In this document: positions 15,891 to 22,940 of the stretch, piece after piece | Layout: each line of letters begins with the position of its first letter | How positions within the stretch are numbered: the stretch's first letter is position 1 | IMG/VR virus record: IMGVR_UViG_3300013132_000199 | Location: 1-28,346 of that record | Source of the DNA: a virus | Length of the DNA stretch: 28,346 nt | Reading direction: 5' to 3' (one strand) | The notes under the pieces: generated by a model | Databases searched by the model: none | What the model was told of the DNA's origin: nothing | The model's input: the letters and a program-made list of their open reading frames with translations, nothing else | Translations under genes and position numbers: made by a program

Positions 15891-17054
15891 ATGACTACAG
15901 CAAACGTCACCATTCAACCCAATTTACAAAATGATCTAAGTCTGAGAACTTATAATCTTGGGGGGCCTGGCCCTATTAGTCAGGACAGTGCAATTGCAGC
16001 AGCAGGAAATATCCAAACGCTGAACCAACTGCGCAATGAAATGATAGACTATATTAGGTTACGATTAGGTGACCAAATTGTTGATGTTGAATTGGACAAA
16101 GAGCATTATGAACTTGCAATTAAGCAAGCATTAACAAAATATAGACAAAAAGCACAAAACGCAGTCGAGGAAAGTTATGCGTTTTTAGATCTGTTGCCCG
16201 AAGTGCAAGAATATATTCTTCCGAATTATATTATGGAAGTTAGACAAATTTTTCGTAGAGGTATAGGTAGCACCACAGGCACAACAGCCAGTCAATTTGA
16301 ACCTTTCGCTTCGGGATATTTAAACACTTATATGTTAGTGGCTGGTAGAGTTGGCGGATTATTAAACTACGAATTGTTCACTCAATATCAAGAACTGGCT
16401 ATGACCATGTTTGGTGGGTATATGAACTACACATGGAATCGTGTAACTAAAAAACTTACTCTTGTAAGAAAAATGCCCGAATATGGACACACGTATTTTA
16501 CCATTAATAGCTTAACCGCTTCGGGAACAGCAATTGGTAGCACCATTACTATTACATTGGGACAGCCTGTAGTAATAGCAGCGGGAAATAGTTTGTATAT
16601 TCAAAATTGTCCAGTTAGTGGATATAGTGGTCAATATACTGTGGTGTCTGTTAATAACACTAATACGGTAATTACACTACAAGCAACCCAGTCGTTGGGT
16701 GCAGCAAGTGTGACAGGATTCGGTTTAAGTCAAACACAAATTTGGAGTCCTGAAGTTGACGGACTTAATAATACCGAAAGCGTACTGCTTTGGATTTTTA
16801 ATTATAAACCGGACAGTATGTTACTAAGTGACCCTCAAGTTTATCCTTGGTTACAGGAATATGCGTTAGCATTTTGTAAAAGCATATTAGGACAGGCACG
16901 TGGCAAATTTGCAAGTATTGCAGGCCCGCAAGCTGGAACGCAATTGAATGGTACGGCATTACTGCAAGAAGCACAAGCCGAAATGGAAAAATTGGAAGAA
17001 GATCTGAAAAATTATGTTGATGGCAGTCAACCGTTAACATGGTGCATAGGCTAA
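15891..17054 (+). CDS. 13: gp13-like neck protein
   Basis: This 387-residue protein has the T4-like gp13 pattern (309 residues in T4), the neck protein above the portal that accepts the tail. Landmarks are NEMIDYIRLRLGDQIVDVELDKEHYELAIKQALTKYRQ, then EVQEYILPNYIMEVRQIFRRG. The end part is ESVLLWIFNYKPDSMLLSDPQVYPWLQEYALAFCKSILGQARGKF. A beta-type insertion (about 204-281: ITITLGQPVVIAAGNSLYIQN and VVSVNNTNTVITL) is absent from T4 gp13. gp14 and gp15, normally just downstream, lie on the other strand to the left. The start is set by AGGA seven bases upstream. Confidence 0.82.
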   Translation: MTTANVTIQPNLQNDLSLRTYNLGGPGPISQDSAIAAAGNIQTLNQLRNEMIDYIRLRLGDQIVDVELDKEHYELAIKQALTKYRQKAQNAVEESYAFLDLLPEVQEYILPNYIMEVRQIFRRGIGSTTGTTASQFEPFASGYLNTYMLVAGRVGGLLNYELFTQYQELAMTMFGGYMNYTWNRVTKKLTLVRKMPEYGHTYFTINSLTASGTAIGSTITITLGQPVVIAAGNSLYIQNCPVSGYSGQYTVVSVNNTNTVITLQATQSLGAASVTGFGLSQTQIWSPEVDGLNNTESVLLWIFNYKPDSMLLSDPQVYPWLQEYALAFCKSILGQARGKFASIAGPQAGTQLNGTALLQEAQAEMEKLEEDLKNYVDGSQPLTWCIG

Positions 17055-17075
17055 ACCGATATCCCACGTCAGCGT

Positions 17076-17083
17076 AATAAATA
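17076..17083 (+). promoter_or_regulatory. Late promoter core abutting the endonuclease start
   Basis: AATAAATA fits the T4 late core at seven of eight positions. Its last A is 6 bases before the A of the ATG at 17089. Using the T4 rule (core at about -13 to -6), transcription would begin on the start codon itself. No Shine-Dalgarno is seen. Confidence 0.5.
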
Positions 17084-17088
17084 ATAGT

Positions 17089-17919
17089 ATGAAAGAAATA
17101 CTATTAGAAATTATATCTAACGACCATTCTTACAATAAATCTGCTACTAGGTATTTGTATAAAACGCATCCAAAGATTTGGGATGAAATATTACAACTTA
17201 CTTCTTTTTTACCTGATGATGCTGCACCAAAACAAAGGGTTTGGCACATTCTAAATGATATCTATAAACGACCCGTTTGCCCTGTTACAAAGGAGTTTTT
17301 AAAATGGCGAGAGAAAAAATATGACAAATATTCCTCCGTTGATGCAAAAAACAGGGACATAGGCAATGTACTCAGTAAAGTTTTATCAAATGGAAATCAT
17401 TGGAGGAAAAAGGATCAAGAAAAATCTAAATTGGCGAATGAAAAATTTTCTACAGGTTTAACGTCGGGACGAATTACAATTGATAGATCTAAACGTGATT
17501 CTAAAACAATTTATAATAAATCCAAAATCACATGGATGAAGAAATATGGAGTTGACAATCCTGCAAAATCCTTAAGCGTGCGCAATAAAATCTCTAAATT
17601 AAAAATAGAAAAAGGTGCAACGCCTAAACATTTGAGAAGTTTGCGTAAACTGTATTATGATTCAGTTTGGTATTTCACAGAACAAAGTTGGAAAAATCAC
17701 TTTGATAAGATAAATCCATTAAGGATCGATAGATCAAAAAATGCTTTAGATCATATTTTTAGTATACAGCAAGGATTTATAGATAATATCCCTCCTTACA
17801 TCATTGGACATTGGACAAATCTAAGGATTATAACTTTAAGTGAAAATTCTAAAAAAGGTATGAAATGTTTTAAGACACAAGACGATTTGTTTACTGATTT
17901 TTTCAATAATATTGTATAA
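17089..17919 (+). CDS. Homing-endonuclease-like protein (HNH/His-Me finger type)
   Basis: This is a 276-residue basic protein. The C-terminal region NALDHIFSIQQGFIDNIPPYIIGHWTNLRIITLSEN, with D221-H222 and a later N, has the DHI...SI..GF...P...H..NL pattern of phage HNH-like endonucleases. A middle segment, ITWMKKYGVDNPAKSLSVRNKISK, matches the 'KYGVxNPxxSxxVxxKI' DNA-binding repeat often found in phage homing enzymes. The free-standing position right after gp13 fits a homing gene that spreads by cutting the equivalent site in relatives. It is Lys-rich and looks more AT-biased than the flanking genes, by eye. A late core precedes it directly. Confidence 0.75.
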   Translation: MKEILLEIISNDHSYNKSATRYLYKTHPKIWDEILQLTSFLPDDAAPKQRVWHILNDIYKRPVCPVTKEFLKWREKKYDKYSSVDAKNRDIGNVLSKVLSNGNHWRKKDQEKSKLANEKFSTGLTSGRITIDRSKRDSKTIYNKSKITWMKKYGVDNPAKSLSVRNKISKLKIEKGATPKHLRSLRKLYYDSVWYFTEQSWKNHFDKINPLRIDRSKNALDHIFSIQQGFIDNIPPYIIGHWTNLRIITLSENSKKGMKCFKTQDDLFTDFFNNIV

Positions 17920-17961
17920 AAATTTTTATTCTGCTATTATAGTAAAAAGGGTTTTTAGATA

Positions 17962-18558
17962 ATGATTATCGGGCTTGTGGGTCTCATAGGATGTGGCAAG
18001 GATACCGCCGCGGATTATCTTGTAAATTTTCATGAATTCCGTAGAGATAGTTTTGCTGCTACATTAAAAGACGCGGTGGCAGCAGTGTTTGGTTGGGATC
18101 GTGATCTATTAGAAGGTCGCACAAAACACGCCAGAGAATGGCGTGAACAAATAGACCCGTGGTGGAGCCAGCGATTAAATATGCCCGAACTAACTCCTCG
18201 ATTAATACTACAACTTTGGGGCACAGAAGTATGTCGTCAAGGATTTCATGATGCAATTTGGATCGCAAGTTTAGAAAACAAACTGAGACAAGCTCAAGAC
18301 AACGTGGTAATCAGTGATTGTAGATTCCCTAATGAAATAGCAGCAATTCGATCAGCAGGTGGACGAGTAATTAGAATTGTTCGCGGTCCAGATCCTGAAT
18401 GGTTTAAAACTGCAAGATTTCATCCAGAGGCTATGAAGCAAGATTGGCCTGAAATTCATGCAAGTGAATATAGTTGGGCCGCAACAGATTTTGACCGCAT
18501 AATCGAAAACAATGGATCAATTCAAGATTTATATGACGAACTTAAAAATCTGGTGTAA
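17962..18558 (+). CDS. 1: Deoxynucleoside monophosphate kinase (T4 gp1-like)
   Basis: This 198-residue protein has a P-loop GLIGCGKDT (G7 to T15) at the very start. It continues with EGRTKHAREWREQID, LILQLWGTEVCRQGFHDAIWI and VVISDCRFPNEIAAIRSAGG. This is the pattern of T4 gene 1 dNMP kinase, which phosphorylates dGMP, dTMP and modified dCMP to feed phage DNA synthesis. T4 gp1 is about 240 residues, so this is a compact version. A short AAGGG lies about 12 bases before the ATG. Its 3' end overlaps the minus-strand HNH gene by 17 bases. Confidence 0.88.
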   Translation: MIIGLVGLIGCGKDTAADYLVNFHEFRRDSFAATLKDAVAAVFGWDRDLLEGRTKHAREWREQIDPWWSQRLNMPELTPRLILQLWGTEVCRQGFHDAIWIASLENKLRQAQDNVVISDCRFPNEIAAIRSAGGRVIRIVRGPDPEWFKTARFHPEAMKQDWPEIHASEYSWAATDFDRIIENNGSIQDLYDELKNLV

Positions 18559-18913
18559 TTGGACTTTCCCGCCACGGCAATGTACTATTTGCTATTTCTA
18601 TTCTACAATTTAGACAAACAGATTTAAGATTGACCGATACAGTATTTTTTAAATTTCCATCTACGTGATACACTGTTAACTGTTTGTCGGGAAACTTTGC
18701 AATGTAGCCGCATTTTTCACAATGCGGCTTTTTTCTATAACCAGATTTAAACCATGCAGGAGGTTTTGGTTTTAGTCTTTTACCTTTACGTATACAACTA
18801 TCGCATAATTTCCTATAATGGTAAGCGTCATTTTTTATGTAATTTACTGCAGCAGGAATACAGTTACATACAGCACATAGTGGTCTGGGCATAGAATTAT
18901 TTACCGTCGTCAT
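18542..18913 (-). CDS. Zinc-ribbon HNH endonuclease-like protein
   Basis: I chose the ATG at 18913 (123 residues). AAAGG lies eight bases upstream; MPRPLC at 18892 and a TTG at 18958 are alternatives. Four CxxC pairs are present: C13/C16, C37/C40, C65/C68 and C100/C103. The core VYHVDGNLKN...VNLKSVCLNC (H83, D85, N95) is the phage HNH form with structural zinc. It may cut DNA as a small homing or packaging-associated nuclease, or bind zinc only. It lies antisense between gp1 and gp18, a typical site for a mobile endonuclease insert. Only one clear catalytic His is visible, so activity is uncertain. Confidence 0.72.
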   Translation of the reverse strand: MTTVNNSMPRPLCAVCNCIPAAVNYIKNDAYHYRKLCDSCIRKGKRLKPKPPAWFKSGYRKKPHCEKCGYIAKFPDKQLTVYHVDGNLKNTVSVNLKSVCLNCRIEIANSTLPWRESPITPDF

Positions 18914-18920
18914 TAAGTAA

Positions 18921-18934
18921 ACCTTTGCAAAGGT
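18921..18934. promoter_or_regulatory. Perfect 14-base palindrome upstream of the HNH gene
   Basis: ACCTTTGCAAAGGT is fully self-complementary. It lies 8 bases before the HNH start and contains that gene's Shine-Dalgarno (AAAGG on the minus strand). It could fold and hide the ribosome site, or be a dimer-binding operator. On the plus strand its AAAGG can instead pair with CCTTT at 18946-18950, leading into a T-run before gp18, a weak terminator. Confidence 0.3.
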
Positions 18935-18963
18935 AGTGCAATAAGCCTTTTTTTCCAAGTTTC

Positions 18964-18973
18964 GATAAATATC
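18964..18973 (+). promoter_or_regulatory. T4-type late promoter for gp18
   Basis: GATAAATATC has seven of eight matches to TATAAATA and is near-palindromic. It lies 25 bases before the gp18 ATG, with a strong Shine-Dalgarno (AGAGGAAG, 18983-18990) between. This is the clearest late promoter plus ribosome site in the window. Confidence 0.75.
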
Positions 18974-18996
18974 TTAAACGATAGAGGAAGAATAAT

Positions 18997-21900
18997 ATGG
19001 CTTTAACTTCTCCAGGTGTACAAGTTACAGTTATTGATGAAAGTAATTACGCGCCAGCTGCTACAGGATCGGTTGCTTATGTGCTATTAGTAACGGCTGA
19101 AAACAAATTAGCTCCAGGCGGGTCTGCTTTTGCTGCTGGCACGCTTAAAGAAAATGCAGGCAGAGTATATACAATTACTAGTCAACGTGATTTAAGCACT
19201 ACTTTTGGTTATCCAATTTTCGAAACTACTGCAGGCGGTGCAGCTATCAACGGCGACGAACAAAACGAATATGGTTTATTGGCTGCTTATAGTGCACTTG
19301 GTGTCAGTAACAGAATTTATGTACAACGTGCAGATGTAGATTTAAGCGCACTCGAAGGAACTACGGTACGCCCGTTAGCTAATCCCAGCAATGGAAATAT
19401 TTGGTTAGATGTGGCTTCTAGTAGATGGGGCATTGCAGAATGGAACAGTGCTACCCAAAATTGGGTAACAAGAAATCCTAGCGTTATTACAAGTACAGAT
19501 TTTTTAGCAGCTGATAACTTTACACCAAATGTTAACTTTGGTTCAATAGGTGATTATGCAGTAAATGCTTATGACCCCTACAACCCAGTATTCTACAAAA
19601 TTTATGATAACACCTGGCAACAAGTGGGCAATGCTTCATGGCAAATTGGAATTCCATCAGTAACCGGTACAGTTACAAATCCTACAATCAGTACTGGTGG
19701 TACAATTACAATTAATGGCTCGTCTATTATTATTTCGGGCGGGGCAGATTTAACCACAGTTAGAGATACCATTAATAGTGCTGCAGTAGCTGGAATCTTA
19801 GCAAGAATAGCAAACAATCAGTTAGTAATCAGTGCTAACAGTGCAGCAACCGGTAATGTGGCCAACATACAAAATGTATCAGGTAGCACATTAACTGATT
19901 TAGGAATTACAGCTGGAGCATATCCTGCTGCAGCTACCAGTATTGCACCCTATACTAATGTGCCAAGTTGGCAAGGTAATGCATTTGTTGGTAAGCCGTC
20001 GGGCAGTGTATGGCAAATCGCTACTGCTAATAGAAGTGGTATGAACATGGTTGTAAAAGAGTTCGATTCTACTTCTGTAACTTGGGATACACTAAGTGTT
20101 AATGGTTACGCTAACATTTTTGCAGCAACTTTTGGTCTCGATCCCACTGGGGGCGGAGCAAATATTAATGAAGGCATCGTGTTTAACCAATATGATCCTT
20201 ATGGTAACAGCGTATTGGCTAACTACATTTGGCGTAGAAAAAACACCGGAACAACTACAATCACTGGTAATACAACTAGCCCAAGTGCTGCCAATATAGG
20301 TGCAACTTTTACAGTTACAACCAGAGCCAATTTAACATTATCAAATTTGACATCGTATACTGTTACGATTTCTAGTGCAACAGTTAATGGATTTATTCAG
20401 GCTGTGGCTGCTGCTAATATTCCGTATGTGACTGCAAACTTAAGTACAACTGGTGCAATGACATTGGTGCATCAAACTGGCGGAGATTTATTGTTAGTGG
20501 ACGGTGCAGGAACTCCATTGGCTAACATCGGTATTAATAGTGCAGCCACAAATGTTTACGCAACACCCACAGTGGGGGATGCAGGTTTATACGGAACCAA
20601 TTGGGAACCATTAGAAGAAAAAACTTACACTCCAAAAGCTACTCAACCTTATGTTGCACCTGCAAACACAACATTATGGTATTATAACACTCCAAGCAGG
20701 GTGGATATCATGGTAAGTAATGGTACTGCATGGTTAGGATATCAAAATCTCACAAATGATATTCGTGGGTATAACTTATCGCAAACTAACCCAACTGGTG
20801 TAATTTTATCGACGGAAGAACCGACTACTCAAGACGATGGAACTGCATTAGTATACGGTGATCTTTGGTTAGATACCAGCGACTTAGAAAATTATCCAAA
20901 ATTATATCGTTATCAGAATGTAAACGGTATCGACCAATGGGTGCTAATAGATAATACAGATGCTGTAAGTCAAAATGGTATCATATTTGGAGATGCACGC
21001 TGGGCTACTAGTGGAAGTGTTGATCCTGCTATAGACACTATTCCAAGTATCACAAGTTTGTTAACCAGCAACTATGTTGATTTAGATGTACCGGATCCAC
21101 AACTATATCCAAGAGGAATGTTATTGTGGAATACCAGAGCCAGTGGATATAATGTAAAAGAATTTAGAACTAATTACTTTAATGCTGCGGCATATCCCAA
21201 TGAAAGTTTACCTGCACAGAAAAATGCGTGGATCAGTGTAAGTGGTTTTGATGTGTCGGGAGTTCCAAATTTTGGTAGAAAAGCACCAAGAGGAGTAGTT
21301 GTTGCTGCTCTTAAAGCATCAATTGATTCAAGTAGTGCATTAAGAGAAGACGCAAATCAGTTTAATTTAATTTCGTGTCCTGGGTATACAGAACTTATCC
21401 CCAATATGATTACATTAAATGAAGACAGAGAAAATACTGCATTTATTATCGGTGACACTCCGTTAAGACTAGTGGCTACAGGAACAGATATTCAAGCTTG
21501 GGCAACAAATTCTGAAAGTGTCACTCAAACGGGGGAGGATGGTTTAAATACTATAAGTCCTTATGTTGGAATTTACTATCCACAAGGTCAAACAAACGAC
21601 TTAAGTGGAAATGCAGTTGTGGTTCCAGCAAGCCATGCAGTATTAAGAGCCATGCTGAAGAGTGACAATATCAGTTATCCATGGTTTGCACCTGCAGGAA
21701 CACGTAGGGGGTTAATTGACAATTTAAATGCAATTGGATACATTCAACCTACCAGTGGGCAGTTTATTTCAATTGGGGTCGAACAAGGTTTAAGAGACGT
21801 ACTTTACACTAATAAAATTAATCCTCTTACTTTCTTACCAGGAAATGGATTACTAATATATGGACAAAAGACATTGAGTGCTACTCCAAGTGCATTAGAT

Positions 21901-22251
21901 AGAATTAATGTGGCAAGATTGGTTAATTATTTAAGACAGCAACTAAATGTTCTTGCAAGACCGTTCATTTTTGAACCAAATGATCCTATTACACGAAATC
22001 AAATTTTAACAGTTGTTAACAGTTTGCTCAATGATTTGATTACAAAGCGTGGAATTACAGATTATCTTGCAGTATGTGATACAACAAATAATACTCCGGA
22101 ACGTATTGCCAGAAATGAATTATATGTAGATGTAGCAGTTCAACCCACAAAAGACGTTGAATTTATCTACATTCCAATTAGATTGAAAAATCCTGGTGAA
22201 ATTCAAGGAGGAAACTTAGCCTCAGCCTCAACCTTAGGAACAGGAGCATAA
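18997..22251 (+). CDS. 18: gp18-like tail sheath protein, enlarged
   Basis: This 1084-residue protein (T4 gp18 has 659) forms the contractile sheath. The start MALTSPGVQVTVIDES and the C-terminal third (RGVVVAALKASIDSSSALREDANQFNLISCPGYTE, VVVPASHAVLRAMLKSDN, YPWFAPAG, RGLIDNLNAIGYI, RINVARLVNYLRQQLNVLARPFIFEPND) are sheath hallmarks. The middle carries extra domains: residues about 228-308 and 418-515 look like flagellin-hook IN-type modules (TITINGSSIIISGGADLTTV..IN..A..G). Trp-rich stretches such as GDLWLDTSDLENYPKLYRYQ (about 622-653) lie between. The insertions presumably sit on the outer sheath surface. The stop is one base before the gp19 start, so the two are coupled. Confidence 0.95.
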   Translation: MALTSPGVQVTVIDESNYAPAATGSVAYVLLVTAENKLAPGGSAFAAGTLKENAGRVYTITSQRDLSTTFGYPIFETTAGGAAINGDEQNEYGLLAAYSALGVSNRIYVQRADVDLSALEGTTVRPLANPSNGNIWLDVASSRWGIAEWNSATQNWVTRNPSVITSTDFLAADNFTPNVNFGSIGDYAVNAYDPYNPVFYKIYDNTWQQVGNASWQIGIPSVTGTVTNPTISTGGTITINGSSIIISGGADLTTVRDTINSAAVAGILARIANNQLVISANSAATGNVANIQNVSGSTLTDLGITAGAYPAAATSIAPYTNVPSWQGNAFVGKPSGSVWQIATANRSGMNMVVKEFDSTSVTWDTLSVNGYANIFAATFGLDPTGGGANINEGIVFNQYDPYGNSVLANYIWRRKNTGTTTITGNTTSPSAANIGATFTVTTRANLTLSNLTSYTVTISSATVNGFIQAVAAANIPYVTANLSTTGAMTLVHQTGGDLLLVDGAGTPLANIGINSAATNVYATPTVGDAGLYGTNWEPLEEKTYTPKATQPYVAPANTTLWYYNTPSRVDIMVSNGTAWLGYQNLTNDIRGYNLSQTNPTGVILSTEEPTTQDDGTALVYGDLWLDTSDLENYPKLYRYQNVNGIDQWVLIDNTDAVSQNGIIFGDARWATSGSVDPAIDTIPSITSLLTSNYVDLDVPDPQLYPRGMLLWNTRASGYNVKEFRTNYFNAAAYPNESLPAQKNAWISVSGFDVSGVPNFGRKAPRGVVVAALKASIDSSSALREDANQFNLISCPGYTELIPNMITLNEDRENTAFIIGDTPLRLVATGTDIQAWATNSESVTQTGEDGLNTISPYVGIYYPQGQTNDLSGNAVVVPASHAVLRAMLKSDNISYPWFAPAGTRRGLIDNLNAIGYIQPTSGQFISIGVEQGLRDVLYTNKINPLTFLPGNGLLIYGQKTLSATPSALDRINVARLVNYLRQQLNVLARPFIFEPNDPITRNQILTVVNSLLNDLITKRGITDYLAVCDTTNNTPERIARNELYVDVAVQPTKDVEFIYIPIRLKNPGEIQGGNLASASTLGTGA

Positions 22252-22252
22252 T

Positions 22253-22879
22253 ATGGCAGCATCGTCGTTAGAAAGATTCACAGTACCGTTAGGCGGAAAT
22301 CAAAGCTCTGGGATCCAGGGCTTGTTGATGCCAAAATTAAAGTATCGTTTTAGAGCGTTTTTTCTAAACTTTGGCGCTCCTGGTTCTGCTACTACAGAAT
22401 TAACAAAACAATTGATGTCATTTGCTAGACCTCAGGTGCAAATGGAACCGATTGAAATCCCAGTATATAATAGTAGAGTTTATATTGCAGGCAGACCAAG
22501 TTGGCAAGTTAGTCAAGTTGTCGTCAGAGATGATGCTGGCGGGAATGTGTCAAGAATTATTGGTGAGCAACTACAAAAACAATTTGACTTCTTAGAACAA
22601 GCCAGCGCAAGTAGCGCCATTGATTACAAATTTACTGCCTCAATTGAGATGTTAGACGGAAATAATTTAGCCGAGGGCGATCCTGGTGTATTAGAAAAAT
22701 GGGATTTGTATGGTTGTTTCCTTAGTGATGTTAATTACGGTGACGCAAGTTATTCGGAAAATGATCCAATGACCATTACTATGTCAATTCGTTACGACAA
22801 TGCAATCCAAACAGTTGGGGCTGGTGTTGGTACTCCTGGTATTACTAGATTTAATCCAGCCGGAGGTATTACAGGCTAA
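22253..22879 (+). CDS. 19: gp19-like tail tube protein
   Basis: This 208-residue protein (T4 gp19: 163) directly follows the sheath gene, with AGGAG six bases before the ATG. Tube-fold landmarks are PKLKYRFRAFFLNFG, QLMSFARPQVQMEPIEIPVYNSRVYIAGRPSWQ, and VVRDDAGGNVSRIIGEQLQKQFDF. The end part is KWDLYGCFLSDVNYGDASYSENDPMTITMSIRYDNA. It polymerises into the inner tube through which DNA passes. A strong terminator lies right after it. Confidence 0.95.
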   Translation: MAASSLERFTVPLGGNQSSGIQGLLMPKLKYRFRAFFLNFGAPGSATTELTKQLMSFARPQVQMEPIEIPVYNSRVYIAGRPSWQVSQVVVRDDAGGNVSRIIGEQLQKQFDFLEQASASSAIDYKFTASIEMLDGNNLAEGDPGVLEKWDLYGCFLSDVNYGDASYSENDPMTITMSIRYDNAIQTVGAGVGTPGITRFNPAGGITG

Positions 22880-22897
22880 TTAGTCTACTACCAAAAT

Positions 22898-22926
22898 AAA
22901 AGCCTGCGCAGAGCAGGCTTTTTTTT
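22898..22926 (+). terminator. Intrinsic terminator after gp19
   Basis: AAAAGCCTGC-type stem: AAAGCCTGC (22898-22907) pairs with GCAGGCTTT across a GCAGA loop, followed by a run of T. This is the strongest rho-independent terminator in the window and closes the gp18-gp19 unit. Confidence 0.92.
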
Positions 22927-22927
22927 A

Positions 22928-22935
22928 GATAAATA
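22928..22935 (+). promoter_or_regulatory. Late promoter core abutting the tube-like gene start
   Basis: GATAAATA (seven of eight to TATAAATA) lies right behind the gp19 terminator. Its last A is 6 bases before the A of the ATG at 22941, so the T4 spacing rule puts +1 on the start codon. No Shine-Dalgarno is present. Confidence 0.6.
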
Positions 22936-22940
22936 ATTTT

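Noticed and set aside
17916-17929. Perfect palindrome ATAAAAATTTTTAT after the homing-type gene, as terminator.
   Set aside because: It is only A and T, has no loop and no GC stem, so it is likely a by-product of base composition.
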